64,000 bases of DNA. It comes from Paenibacillus ihbetae. Lineage in GTDB: Bacteria > Bacillota > Bacilli > Paenibacillales > Paenibacillaceae. Position 1 is the first letter of the stretch, and each line of letters opens with the position of its first letter. The notes beneath the pieces are model-generated. The model had not been told where the DNA came from, searched no databases, and saw only the letters and a list, made by a program, of their open reading frames with translations. The translations under genes were made by a program, and so were the position numbers. The DNA lies in the NCBI RefSeq assembly GCF_002741055.1, contig NZ_CP016809.1, positions 992,001-1,056,000 on the forward strand, in the 5' to 3' direction. This document shows positions 44,883-54,255 of the stretch, in pieces.

Positions 44883-47318
44883 CTATGTCGCGACGACCGG
44901 CTGCACGTCCCGGTACAACACATCCCGAAGCTTGTCATCTTCCAGCACTTTTTTCCAAGGATCCGACAGCTGCGACAAGGCCAGCTCGATTCGCCCCACA
45001 AGCTCCTTGCGCTGTTGCGTTTTATGAAGGATTGCCTCGCGAATCGCCTCAAGCCCAAGCCGCTCGACCCATTCCGATGTCCGCTCCAGGTAATTCCCCG
45101 TCTCGCGGTAATACTGCATGAGGGCTGCGCAGATCTCGATCAGCTCTTCATCGGTTTTCACCTTGCAGAACGAATCGGCCAGCCGTGCCTTCGTACCCCC
45201 GTTACCGCCGACAAAAATTTCCCAGCCGCCGTCATTGCCTACGATGCCGATGTCCTTCGTGCAAGCTTCCGCACAGTTGCGGGGACATCCGTTCACCGCC
45301 ATTTTGAATTTGGCCGGGAAGTCAAGCCGCTCGAATTTCCGTTCGAGGTAAGCGCCCATTCCCATCGAGTCCTGCGTGCCGAATCGGCAAAACTGCGAGC
45401 CGACGCAGGTCTTCACGGTCCGGAGCGATTTGGCATAGGCATAACCGGAAGGCATATCCAGCTCCTCCCACACCTTCGGCAAGTCCTCTTTCTTGACGCC
45501 GACCAAATCCAGACGCTGTCCCCCCGTCACCTTGACGACCTTGACATTGTATTTTAACGATACGTCCGCAATTCTCTTCAGCGCCTCCGGTGTTGTTACG
45601 CCGCCGTACATACGGGGAACGACCGTATAAGTGCCGTCCTTCTGGATGTTGGCGTTCATCCGCTCATTCACGAACCTCGACTCCCGCTCCTCCCGGTGCG
45701 TCAGCGGGTTCAGCATGGTCAGGTAGTAGTTCAGCGCCGGACGGCATTTCGAGCACCCTTCCGGATTGCTCCAATCCAGAACATGCATGACCTCTTTGGT
45801 TGTGGTCAAGCCTTTGGCCCGGATCTCCGCAACGATGGTATCCCGATCAAGCGTCGTGCACGGGCAGATTCCCTGCTTGGCCGCCGTCGTAAAGCCGTCT
45901 CCCAGTACGCTCTGGAGAATTTGCTCCACCACAGGCTTACAGCCGCCGCAGGACCGCGTCGCCCCGGTGCATGCCTTGATCTCATCCACGGTGGTCATTC
46001 CCTGAACCGTGACGGCGTCCACGATCGCTTTCTTCGTCACGCCGTTGCAGCCGCACACGATTTCGTCGTCGGGCATTTGCGCGATGCGCATGGCCGCATC
46101 GGCCCCTTTTCCGGCACAGCCGCCCATGATCGAGTGATAGATATCGTCGGTCATCTGCGCTTTTTTGCGTATCAAAGACTGCAGATTGGCCGATTCGCTT
46201 ACATCCCCGAACAATAGGGCGCCAACGATCCTTCCGTCCCTGATGAGGATTTTCTTATAGGTTTTCTTCCAGTCATCCTTGGCAAGAACAACGTCATGCT
46301 CCGGCTGCTCGATAAATTCGCCGGCCGAGAATACGTCCACGCCGCTTACCTTCAATTTGGTCGACACTATCGAACCTTGATAAGGAGGGGTGTCCACGCC
46401 GCATAACCGCTTGGCCAGCACTTGTCCTTGCTCGAATAATGGCGCGACTAGCCCGTAGCATACACCGCGATGCTCGCAGCATTCCCCGACGGCATACACA
46501 TCCTGCATCGAGGTTTGCAGATAATCGTCTACGACGATGCCCCGCCGGACCTCGATCCCGCTCGCCTGCGCTACCTCCGCATTGGCACGGATGCCGACAG
46601 CCATGACGACCAGATCCGCGTCCAGCTCATCGCCGTCCTTGAAGCGCAGACCGGTTACCCTCGCATCTCCCAATACCTCGACCGTTTGCTTCCCTAATAA
46701 AAAGCGGATACCCTGCCGCTCAAGCTCATCCTGCAGCATATGCGCAGCCACAGAATCGAGCTGGCTTTCCATGAGATCGTTCATCAGGTGCACGACGGTA
46801 ACATCCATGCCGAGACTCACGAGGCCTTTCGCAGCCTCCAGTCCCAGCAATCCTCCGCCGATGACCGCAGCTTTCCGGTACGTTTTCGCTGCCTGAAGCA
46901 TCCGGGTGCAGTCGGCGATGGTTCTAAAGCCGATCACGCCTTCTTTGTCGCTGCCGGGTACCGGCAATATGAAGGGCTTGGACCCCGTTGCGATAATGAC
47001 CTGATCATAGGGAACTGCCATCCCGTTGTCCGTCATGACAACCTTGGCGGCTTCATTAATCCGCTGTCCGCTTGTACCCGTATGCAGCGTAATTCCGTTA
47101 TCTTCATACCATTTCCAATCATTCAAGACGATGTCATCCAGTGTTTTGGTGCCTTCAAGCACATAAGAGAGCATAATCCGGTTGTAATTCGGGTGCGGCT
47201 CCTGGCCGATCACCGTAATATCGAATGCCCCGCTAAGCTTCAAAATTTGCTCGACCGTGCTGATTCCTGCGATGCCGTTGCCGATGACCACTAGCTTTTG
47301 TTTTTTTGCTGCTGGCAT
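44883..47318 (-). CDS. nirB: Nitrite reductase large subunit
   Basis: Reduces nitrite to ammonium with NADH. It has 811 residues: an FAD/NAD reductase domain (VVIGNGIAGISTVEQI), BFD-like [2Fe-2S] region with CGCNGVTK and CTGATRSCGGC, ferredoxin half-domains, and the siroheme/[4Fe-4S] site with TCVGSQFCRFG and NGCPRNCAEA. ATG at 47318 has GGGAGG; the frame is open further upstream to 47444 without support. A class II Fnr promoter precedes it. Confidence 0.96.
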   Translation of the reverse strand: MPAAKKQKLVVIGNGIAGISTVEQILKLSGAFDITVIGQEPHPNYNRIMLSYVLEGTKTLDDIVLNDWKWYEDNGITLHTGTSGQRINEAAKVVMTDNGMAVPYDQVIIATGSKPFILPVPGSDKEGVIGFRTIADCTRMLQAAKTYRKAAVIGGGLLGLEAAKGLVSLGMDVTVVHLMNDLMESQLDSVAAHMLQDELERQGIRFLLGKQTVEVLGDARVTGLRFKDGDELDADLVVMAVGIRANAEVAQASGIEVRRGIVVDDYLQTSMQDVYAVGECCEHRGVCYGLVAPLFEQGQVLAKRLCGVDTPPYQGSIVSTKLKVSGVDVFSAGEFIEQPEHDVVLAKDDWKKTYKKILIRDGRIVGALLFGDVSESANLQSLIRKKAQMTDDIYHSIMGGCAGKGADAAMRIAQMPDDEIVCGCNGVTKKAIVDAVTVQGMTTVDEIKACTGATRSCGGCKPVVEQILQSVLGDGFTTAAKQGICPCTTLDRDTIVAEIRAKGLTTTKEVMHVLDWSNPEGCSKCRPALNYYLTMLNPLTHREERESRFVNERMNANIQKDGTYTVVPRMYGGVTTPEALKRIADVSLKYNVKVVKVTGGQRLDLVGVKKEDLPKVWEELDMPSGYAYAKSLRTVKTCVGSQFCRFGTQDSMGMGAYLERKFERLDFPAKFKMAVNGCPRNCAEACTKDIGIVGNDGGWEIFVGGNGGTKARLADSFCKVKTDEELIEICAALMQYYRETGNYLERTSEWVERLGLEAIREAILHKTQQRKELVGRIELALSQLSDPWKKVLEDDKLRDVLYRDVQPVVAT

Positions 47319-47373
47319 GGTTATTCCTCCCACACTGTATTGTTGCGTTATCCCATCCATCCTTTCAAATTGA

Positions 47374-47415
47374 TTATATCGTCTTATGTCCGAATAACTT
47401 GTGATATATTTCACA
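47374..47415 (-). promoter_or_regulatory. Fnr-dependent promoter of nirBDC
   Basis: TGTGATATATTTCACA (47400-47415), a perfect Fnr/Crp palindrome, with TATAAT at 47374-47379 on the minus strand. The box centre is about 41 bases from the predicted start, the standard class II geometry. Confidence 0.82.
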
Positions 47416-47442
47416 CTCTTGATTAAAATTTTAACCTTCAGC

Positions 47443-47477
47443 AAAAATAACCCTGCCTATGCATCAAGGCAAGGTTA
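47443..47477 (-). terminator. Terminator after the 219-residue unknown gene
   Basis: On the minus strand AACCTTGCCT pairs with AGGCAGGGTT around an 8-base loop, then ATTTTTGC. It separates this gene from the nirB promoter. Confidence 0.75.
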
Positions 47478-47497
47478 CATCCGGTGGATTCGGATGG

Positions 47498-48157
47498 CTA
47501 TATCATACGGGCTTCCATGAACTCCCGTCTTCCGTTCGTTTTCAAATAGGGCATAATGCCCGCATATCCGGCAGCGTTCAGGTTCACGCCGGTCACCCAA
47601 TTACCTGCATGCTCTTCCCCCTTGGCTCCGGCGATGACCACCGGTGCGGGAATCAGCTCCTGATACAGCGGAATGCCCGCCTGAATCGTCTTAAACGCTT
47701 TGCCGCTCTGTAAGAATGGAATGGCGCTGCTGTACGTAGGCACGAAATATTTGCCGATCACTTCTAGCTCCTCTCCGTCATAAAAGGGCTCGCCGCCTAT
47801 AAACGGATGCAGCATAAGTATATTTTCAAAATGCGACCAGATGAACATCTGCAGCAATCGTCCTGTCCGGCCGCTCTCCAGCCTGTCTCCGGTCTGCACG
47901 CCGTATCTCTCATAATCGATAAACTTCCAGCCGCGCGGACCCTTCACCCATTTCTGAAACATGAGTTCGCCCTCTCCGCTGCGTCCGGATTGATCCGGGC
48001 TTGTTCCCTTTAAAACCGTCAGCCGCTGCTCATCGGCATGCTGAACCAGCATTTGGCGCGTCTTCTCGACAATATGCCTCACCTTGAGCGAAGCGTTCGC
48101 CAGCTCGGCGATGTCTTCTTGTCCATAATGAAAATGGGAAATACAGCCGCGTTCCAT
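47498..48157 (-). CDS. Conserved-looking protein of unknown function
   Basis: It has 219 residues, soluble, with no signal peptide or membrane helix and a single cysteine near the N-terminus (MERGCISHFHYGQED). Segments such as FMEARMI at the end and YFVPTYSSAIPFLQSGKAF look structured; no known domain was recognised. It is a single-gene unit with its own terminator, upstream of nirB but not in its operon. A nitrogen link is only suggested by position. Confidence 0.65.
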   Translation of the reverse strand: MERGCISHFHYGQEDIAELANASLKVRHIVEKTRQMLVQHADEQRLTVLKGTSPDQSGRSGEGELMFQKWVKGPRGWKFIDYERYGVQTGDRLESGRTGRLLQMFIWSHFENILMLHPFIGGEPFYDGEELEVIGKYFVPTYSSAIPFLQSGKAFKTIQAGIPLYQELIPAPVVIAGAKGEEHAGNWVTGVNLNAAGYAGIMPYLKTNGRREFMEARMI

Positions 48158-48466
48158 CCTTAAGATCGCCTCCTTCGTCTGACGTCAAGCAGATCTACTG
48201 TCATCATATAAACGAACAGCGGAGTTGGTGCATGTCTCGTTAGATTTTCCTGTTTTCTCCACGCTGATCCCCGCTAAGCTGCATCAGAAAACGTCATTCG
48301 GCGTACGCTCCAAGCAGACAGATCACAACTGAACAATAATTACGCTTGCGATATCAGGCAGCAGATCCTCCGAGGTTCGTATTTTCTGTAACAAAATAAA
48401 AAAGAACCCTGATATGAGTTGTTCTCATGTCAGGGTTCAGCTAGTGATGGGAACGCCGCCAATGGT
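48158..48466. other. Intergenic stretch
   Basis: It holds the upstream region of the 219-residue gene and, at 48397-48438, the terminator of the HxlR gene. Nothing else was recognised. Confidence 0.5.
48397..48438 (-). terminator. Terminator after the HxlR gene
   Basis: On the minus strand GAACCCTGA pairs with TCAGGGTTC, extended by CATGAG/CTCAT, followed by TTTTTTATTTTG. Strong intrinsic terminator. Confidence 0.87.
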
Positions 48467-48787
48467 TCATTTCTCGACCCATTGTTCAGCCCAGGAAGCA
48501 ATCTGCTCCATGACCGGGCGAAGCGCTTTGCCTTTCTCCGTAAGCTCGTATTCAATACGAACCGGCGTTTCCGGGTACACATGACGAATCAAAATTCCTT
48601 CGCATTCCAGATCCTTCATCCGCTCCGACAGCATCTTGTCACTCATGGACGGAATCAGGTTGGAGATGTCTTTAAAACGCTTCGGACCGCTCATCAATGT
48701 CTGGATAATCAATCCGTTCCAACGTTTACCCAGAAAAGAAAACGCGGATTCAAAGCGGGGACACAGCGTAATGTTTGTAACTTCCAT
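48467..48787 (-). CDS. HxlR family transcriptional regulator
   Basis: Small winged-helix DNA-binding protein of the HxlR/YodB family. It has 106 residues with CPRFESAFSFLGKRWNGLII and the wing RIEYELTEKGKALRPVM. Cys9 is at the position where redox-active members (YodB, CatR) sense quinones or diamide, so a thiol-stress role is possible but not shown. Its target is unknown; no divergent partner gene is evident. Confidence 0.88.
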   Translation of the reverse strand: MEVTNITLCPRFESAFSFLGKRWNGLIIQTLMSGPKRFKDISNLIPSMSDKMLSERMKDLECEGILIRHVYPETPVRIEYELTEKGKALRPVMEQIASWAEQWVEK

Positions 48788-48941
48788 ATCCTTTCACCTC
48801 TTTACGAAGTCACCATATGTTTCAAAAATGTATTCGTTTAACGAGAGATCGAAAAACTTACGATTAGTTAGTATGTTTCATTTTAACACATTTTCGGGAA
48901 GCTGAAAACCACCTGGCCCCTTTTTCCCATAAATTCAGCAC

Positions 48942-49604
48942 TTATTCCGTTAATATCCGTGCCAAAATATCCAAGTCGGATTCGATGATCCGGGACAATT
49001 TTCGGTTATACAGGACGGCAGCCGGATGGAAGATCGGGAAGATGCTATAGGTCTCCAGCGAAAATCGATAGCCCGCACCGGGATTGTCACGCTCTGCCGC
49101 CTGCTGAACGGGTCCCTCGATCAATTTCCCGTGCAGCGAAGTGACGGTTTCATGGCTCCCGATCAACCGGTGCAGCGCAATATTCCCCATCGGGATCAGG
49201 AATTGCGGACGAACCCAGCGAATTTCCTCGTCCAGGATCGGTGCATGGGCCAAAATTTCGACTTTCGTGGGCGTTCGGTTCGAACGGCTGATCACCCTTT
49301 CGCCGGAAGCTCGGGTGATGATACGTTCCTTAAACGGCCGGCTCCTTACCGTGCTTGTAATATAGACCTCGCTGCGGGAGAGACCCAGGCGCTCCAGATA
49401 GGCATCCATCTCCCGGCCGGCTTGGCCGGTAAAAGGCTTGCCTTCCTGAATTTCGGTGGCACCGGGCGCTTCCCCGACGAACATGACTTTGGCAGGTACG
49501 GCCCCTCTCCCCAGCAAAAATCCCTCGACAGGCTCATGGGCAAGCCTTGACCTGCATAAGGCGATCGTCTCCGGACTTACTGGCGCGCTTTGGGTATCCT
49601 TCAT
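48942..49604 (-). CDS. Uracil-DNA glycosylase superfamily protein lacking Fe-S cysteines
   Basis: Predicted DNA base-excision protein of the UDG superfamily, closest to family 4/5. It has 220 residues with motif 1 GEAPGATEIQEGKPFTGQAG (44-63) and motif 3 FHPAAVLYNR near the C-terminus. Family 4 enzymes bind [4Fe-4S] through four cysteines; here only Cys17 exists, and the usual KCRPP site reads RSRPF. It may be a cluster-free branch or have altered activity. Monocistronic. Confidence 0.8.
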   Translation of the reverse strand: MKDTQSAPVSPETIALCRSRLAHEPVEGFLLGRGAVPAKVMFVGEAPGATEIQEGKPFTGQAGREMDAYLERLGLSRSEVYITSTVRSRPFKERIITRASGERVISRSNRTPTKVEILAHAPILDEEIRWVRPQFLIPMGNIALHRLIGSHETVTSLHGKLIEGPVQQAAERDNPGAGYRFSLETYSIFPIFHPAAVLYNRKLSRIIESDLDILARILTE

Positions 49605-49807
49605 CCGTCATCCCTCCTTGCACAGCATCGACGATATTACCGCGTGCCTCTCCCGGCGCGCGGTGTAATGATGACTGCTACACGATGATCAGCGTCGACG
49701 CTCGCCGAGTTATCCATACTCTACCTAGTATTTAAAATACCCTATGCTTTAGTATATTGTATCCTTTACCCATAAAAAAATGAATGGCATCACGTTCTTT
49801 AAAGTAG

Positions 49808-49849
49808 AAAACGAGCCGTTCAAGGCAGATGCCTTGCTCGGCTCGTTTC
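49808..49849 (-). terminator. Terminator of the four-gene sugar module
   Basis: AAACGAGCCG pairs with CGGCTCGTTT, with an inner AAGGC/GCCTT stem. It lies 15 bases past the ThuA-like gene; T4 follows on the minus strand. Confidence 0.82.
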
Positions 49850-49863
49850 ATTATAGTCGGAAT

Positions 49864-50586
49864 TTATGCCAGCACCGGCAGCGGACGAACCGGCTGACTG
49901 TTGCCGAAGGTCTGCTTGCCTGCTGCGGAATAAGCCCAATGGATCGCGTTCGTAATGACTTTCAGCACTTCAGGGTTGTAGTAGGTCGGATACGTCTCAT
50001 GCCCTGGACGGAAGTAGAAAATATTCCCGTGGCCGCGCTTGAACGTGCACCCGCTGCGGAATACTTCGCCGCCTTCGAAGTTGCTGACAAAGACCAGCTC
50101 ATCCGGTGCCGGAATATCGAAGAATTCCCCGTACATCTCCTCATGCTCAATGATGATCGGACCTGTAAGGCCCGCAGCGATCGGATGCGTCGGATTCACG
50201 CTCCAAATGATTTCCTGCTCTCCCGCCTCGCGCCACTTCAAATCGCAGCTTGTTCCCATCAGGGCTTTGAACGGCTTTGAAAAATGTCCCGAATGCAGGA
50301 CGATCAGACCCATACCGTCCAATACCCGCTTGACGACCTTGCTGACGATTTCGTCGCTGACCTGGTCATGAGCCATATGCCCCCACCATAACAGCACATC
50401 GGTTGAGTCCAGTACGTCATCCGTCAATCCGTGCTGCGGCTGATCCAGCGTTGCCGTGCGGATGATAAAATCCGGATGCTGCAGACCCTCCGCCAAAGCC
50501 GTATGGATCCCGCTTGGGTATACGGTGCGGACCTCATCGTGGATTTTCTCGTGTACGAACTCATTCCAAATGGTTACATTAAGCAT
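49864..50586 (-). CDS. ThuA-like protein
   Basis: Glutamine-amidotransferase-fold protein of the ThuA (trehalose utilisation) family; the reaction is not settled for most members. It has 240 residues: VTIWNEFVHEK at the N-terminus, DVLLWWGHMAHDQV and GLIVLHSGHFSKPFKALMG. The conserved His/Ser cluster is present, with no catalytic Cys as in true amidotransferases. It is the last gene of a module with two dehydrogenases and an isomerase, so it probably handles an oxidised sugar. Confidence 0.88.
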   Translation of the reverse strand: MLNVTIWNEFVHEKIHDEVRTVYPSGIHTALAEGLQHPDFIIRTATLDQPQHGLTDDVLDSTDVLLWWGHMAHDQVSDEIVSKVVKRVLDGMGLIVLHSGHFSKPFKALMGTSCDLKWREAGEQEIIWSVNPTHPIAAGLTGPIIIEHEEMYGEFFDIPAPDELVFVSNFEGGEVFRSGCTFKRGHGNIFYFRPGHETYPTYYNPEVLKVITNAIHWAYSAAGKQTFGNSQPVRPLPVLA

Positions 50587-50631
50587 GCTGTTGCTCCCCC
50601 TAATTGCGTATTCACTTGCTGCTGTACGATG

Positions 50632-51600
50632 TTAGACCCACCACATTTCTCCGAGCGGCTCTTCGATCAGCACTTGCTGAAGGTTTTGCACCGCTTTGGA
50701 GAAGCCTTCCTCAACGGACATCAGTCCGTCTTCATGCTCAATGCTCACGACGTAATCATATCCGACAAGGCGAAGGGCGCTCATCATGTCAGCCCATTCC
50801 TTCACATCGTGCCCGAAGCCCACGCTGCGGAACTGCCAAGCGCGGTCCAGCATATTCGCGTAGGACTGCATGTCGGTCAATCCGTGTTTGTTCACATTGA
50901 TCGGATCAATGCTGGTATCCTTCGCGTGGAAGTGATGGATGGCTCCGGCACGTCCCAGAATGTGGATCGCTTGAACAGGATCGATGCCCTGCCACCACAT
51001 ATGGCTCGGATCGAGGTTCGCCCCGATCACTTCACCGGCCGCTTCGCGAAGGCGGAGCAGCGTTCCCGGCGTATGGACGGAGAATCCGCCATGGAGCTCG
51101 AGGCCGATTTTTACGTTGCGGTCAGAAGCGTATTTGCCCCACTCAGTCCAGTAAGGAATGACTTTATTCTCCCACTGCCAAGTCAGAATTTCTTGATAAT
51201 CGTTAGGCCAAGGTGCTACCGGCCAGTTCGGATATTTGGCATCCTCATGGTCCCCCGGACATCCGGAGAAGGTGTTGACAACCGGTACTTCCAGTTTTTC
51301 TGCAAGCTCCACGGTTTTGACGAACACGTCATGGAACTCTTTGGCTACCGCTTTTTGCGGGTGAAGCGGGTTGCCGTGGCAGCTCAGCGCGCTTATGATC
51401 AAGCCGCGGGATTCTACGGCGTTCTTGAAGTTTTTCAGCGCGGTTTCGTTCTCGAGAAGCTCGGCCGGATTGCAGTGTGCATTGCCAGGGTATCCGCCCG
51501 TACCGATCTCCACCGCCTTCAGGCCTTTGGAAGCCACGTAATCCAGTGCATCCTCAAATTTACGTCCGCTCAGCAATACCATAAATACGCCTAGTTTCAT
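50632..51600 (-). CDS. Sugar phosphate isomerase/epimerase family protein
   Basis: Xylose-isomerase-like TIM barrel. It has 322 residues: MKLGVFMVLLSGRKFEDALD, catalytic-type acidic and His residues in VEIGTGGYPG, LELHGGFSVHTPG, GANLDPSHMWWQGIDP and HFHAKDTSIDP, consistent with a divalent-metal site. Family members isomerise, epimerise or lyse keto-sugars. It is 45 bases upstream of the ThuA-like gene and 66 after the dehydrogenase gene. Confidence 0.9.
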   Translation of the reverse strand: MKLGVFMVLLSGRKFEDALDYVASKGLKAVEIGTGGYPGNAHCNPAELLENETALKNFKNAVESRGLIISALSCHGNPLHPQKAVAKEFHDVFVKTVELAEKLEVPVVNTFSGCPGDHEDAKYPNWPVAPWPNDYQEILTWQWENKVIPYWTEWGKYASDRNVKIGLELHGGFSVHTPGTLLRLREAAGEVIGANLDPSHMWWQGIDPVQAIHILGRAGAIHHFHAKDTSIDPINVNKHGLTDMQSYANMLDRAWQFRSVGFGHDVKEWADMMSALRLVGYDYVVSIEHEDGLMSVEEGFSKAVQNLQQVLIEEPLGEMWWV

Positions 51601-51666
51601 TGTATACCTCCTGATTTTCTAAAGTTTAAGTATTTGGTGATCAATTAGAACTTAGTTGCCTAGACC

Positions 51667-52752
51667 TTAGTTGTCGAAGTAAACCGCTTTGCCGGTCTTC
51701 GCCGACTCATAGATAGCTTCCAAGATTTGCGTGACCACGAAGGCTTGCTCCGGCTTGACGACAGGTTCCTTGTCTTCGATGATCGCTTCAAGCCACATTC
51801 TCGCTTCACGGTCGGCATCGCTTTCGCTCGTGCCGGAATAGAATGCGACTCCGCCGGCGTTCAGGTCGATTTTCGTCTCGTACAGTCTGCTCATTTTCTC
51901 GCCGTTAATGCGAAGACCATCCTGCATATCGGCGCCGCCTTCCGTGCCGGCAAGAATCGTCTTCGCTTCGCCGAATTCCACCACATTGAGCGCCCAGCTG
52001 GACTCCAGTTGGATCGTTGCACCATTCTCCATGGTGATAAAGCCGAATGCGGAGTCCTCGACCGTGAATTTGTTCGGATCCCAAGGACCGAAGGCATTGG
52101 CTGCATTTTCGCGCTGTCCCAGCTTGTGGAAGGTCGAACCGAGCACGCTCTTCGGCTTGTAGTTGTCCATCAGCCACAGCGTCAAATCAAGCGCGTGCGT
52201 GCCGATATCGATCAGCGGGCCTCCGCCTTGCTTCTCTTCGTCCAGAAATACGCCCCAGGTCGGAACGGCGCGGCGGCGAAGGGCAAGCGCTTTGCCGTAA
52301 TAGATGTCGCCAAGCTCGCCATTCTCGCAGATTCCCTTCAAGTACATGCTGTCGTTGCGGAAGCGGTTGTTATAACCGATCGTCAGCTTCTTGCCCGTAC
52401 GCTCCGCAGCCTCCAGCATCAGCTTCGCCTCGGCAACGGTCTTCGCCATCGGCTTCTCGCACATCACGTGCTTTCCGGCTTCCAAGGACGCTACCGTGAT
52501 CTCCGAGTGGGAATCATTCGGCGTACATACATGAATAACGTCGATGCTTTCGTCTCTCAGAAGCTCCCGGTAGTCGGAATAGACCTTGGCCCCTTCAGCG
52601 CCGTACTCGGCAGCGGCCTTTTCCGCACGCTCGACCACAATGTCGCAGAAGGCAACCATTTCGGCCTGGGCCTGCTTTTTCAAGCTTGGCATATGCTTGC
52701 CGTTGGCAATCCCGCCGCAGCCGATAATACCGATTCGTAATGTTTTCGACAT
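51667..52752 (-). CDS. Gfo/Idh/MocA family oxidoreductase (first of pair)
   Basis: NAD(P)-dependent sugar dehydrogenase-like protein. It has 361 residues: a Rossmann N-terminus LRIGIIGCGGIANGKHMPSL, the EKP motif (HVMCEKPMAKTVAEA) and DIGTHALDLTLWLM in the C-terminal domain with the catalytic His. ATG at 52752 has GGGGAGGAAACGG; the frame is open upstream to 52887 without support. The 250-base gap upstream contains a palindrome and may hold a second promoter. Confidence 0.92.
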   Translation of the reverse strand: MSKTLRIGIIGCGGIANGKHMPSLKKQAQAEMVAFCDIVVERAEKAAAEYGAEGAKVYSDYRELLRDESIDVIHVCTPNDSHSEITVASLEAGKHVMCEKPMAKTVAEAKLMLEAAERTGKKLTIGYNNRFRNDSMYLKGICENGELGDIYYGKALALRRRAVPTWGVFLDEEKQGGGPLIDIGTHALDLTLWLMDNYKPKSVLGSTFHKLGQRENAANAFGPWDPNKFTVEDSAFGFITMENGATIQLESSWALNVVEFGEAKTILAGTEGGADMQDGLRINGEKMSRLYETKIDLNAGGVAFYSGTSESDADREARMWLEAIIEDKEPVVKPEQAFVVTQILEAIYESAKTGKAVYFDN

Positions 52753-52802
52753 GTCCGTTTCCTCCCCTGTGAATTCATCTTCGTAAGTGATAATAGCGGT
52801 GG

Positions 52803-52815
52803 TGTAACGCTTACA
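52803..52815. promoter_or_regulatory. Palindromic operator candidate upstream of the first dehydrogenase
   Basis: TGTAACGCTTACA, a 13-base near-perfect palindrome resembling LacI/CcpA-family operators; it fits the cre consensus only partly. It lies 51 bases upstream of the 52752 start, in the gap between the two dehydrogenase genes. Confidence 0.35.
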
Positions 52816-53002
52816 TTCGGTAATTGCGCGGATAAGCTCCTTCGCGCATTGCGCATTTATAAGCTCATATGCTTGCTTCATGACCAAGTGTACAGGATGA
52901 TTGGCCGAGATTCCAGTTCATGATGGACTCATTGATCATAAAAGGACCTTCGGCCCTCCCGTATGAAGCAAGCCATATGACAGACCTAAGTCTTTAAGTC
53001 CG

Positions 53003-54103
53003 TTATTCGGCGGATTCGGCCTGCTGCGGAGCCGGAAGGCTGCCGTAACGGTACGTGCTCTTCAGAACGATATGTCTGCCTTCAAGCGAGGACTGCTGGA
53101 ATGACTGCATAATCTCCAGCACATGATAGGCCATGCGGCCGCTGGAGCGATGGTCCTTCTGCTCATGAATCGATTGGATCATGTCGTTGATGCCGAGCCC
53201 CCGCTCATTATTGCCGCATTCAAAGACCGGTTCGAGCACTTCCCATGCATCGGAGCCGTGTCTCTTCAGCTTCACTTCGCCGTTGAAGAAGTTCGGATCG
53301 CCAAGGCTGAGCGTGCCCTGGGTCCCATAAATTTCGATCCAAGGCAGATTAGAACCGCCGAAGATATCGAAGCTTGTGATCATCGTGCCGATGGCACCGT
53401 TCTCAAAATCAAGCGTTCCCGCTAAATGCGTCGGCGTCTGCACGTGGATAGGCTTGCCTTGAAGCGGGCCCGAGCCAACCGTCCGATCCGGGATCTGGAT
53501 GCCGGTCGACGCGCTGACACGGCGTGCAGGACCAAGCAGCTCGACCAATGCCGATACGTAATAAGGTCCCATATCCATCATCGGGCCTCCGCCCGCAGCA
53601 TAGAAAAATTCCGGGTTCGGGTGCCAGGCCTCCGGCCCGGATCCCATCATGAATGCCGTAGCGGCGATCGGCCGTCCGATCATGCCGGATTCGATGGCGG
53701 CCTTGGCCGTTTGAACCCCGGAGCCGAGGAACGTGTCCGGCGCGCAGCCAACGCGAAGCCCCCGCTGATCGGCGAGGTTCAGCACCCGCCGGCCTTCCTC
53801 CAGCGTTATGGCCAGCGGCTTTTCGCTGTACACATGCTTGCCCGCTTCCAGTGCGGCGATATCCACATTCGCGTGGCTGGCCGGTATCGTCAGATTGATA
53901 ATAAATTCAATGTCGGGCTGTGCGAGCATCTCCTCGACGGTATAAACATTCGGGATGTTGAATTCTTCCGCTTTCGCTTTCGCGTTCTCCATAATCAAAT
54001 CGGCACATGCCACGATCTCGATCCACGGGCTGTTCTTCAAGTTCGTGAAGTAAATGCCGCTGATGTTGCCGCAGCCGATAATGCCTGCTTTCATTTTGTT
54101 CAT
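53003..54103 (-). CDS. Gfo/Idh/MocA family oxidoreductase (second of pair)
   Basis: NAD(P)-dependent sugar dehydrogenase-like protein. It has 366 residues: MNKMKAGIIGCGNISGIYF, the YSEKPLAITLEEGRRVL motif, and MMDMGPYYVSALVELLGPAR in place of the usual GxHxxD (Tyr replaces the catalytic His). ATG at 54103 follows AAGGAG at 8 bases. It is the promoter-proximal gene of the module and is divergent from an AraC-type regulator. Confidence 0.92.
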   Translation of the reverse strand: MNKMKAGIIGCGNISGIYFTNLKNSPWIEIVACADLIMENAKAKAEEFNIPNVYTVEEMLAQPDIEFIINLTIPASHANVDIAALEAGKHVYSEKPLAITLEEGRRVLNLADQRGLRVGCAPDTFLGSGVQTAKAAIESGMIGRPIAATAFMMGSGPEAWHPNPEFFYAAGGGPMMDMGPYYVSALVELLGPARRVSASTGIQIPDRTVGSGPLQGKPIHVQTPTHLAGTLDFENGAIGTMITSFDIFGGSNLPWIEIYGTQGTLSLGDPNFFNGEVKLKRHGSDAWEVLEPVFECGNNERGLGINDMIQSIHEQKDHRSSGRMAYHVLEIMQSFQQSSLEGRHIVLKSTYRYGSLPAPQQAESAE

Positions 54104-54255
54104 CGATGTCACTCCTTGAGTGTAAGATGTGCCCCGGACTAGTACCATGGTATTCTTTAATGCTTTCGTTTAAAATGAATAATATGATCGAAACATGAAC
54201 AATCTGGTCATTATTTTCTTCATTTCTTTGTGTGATTCAGAAGGGGACGTAAGCA

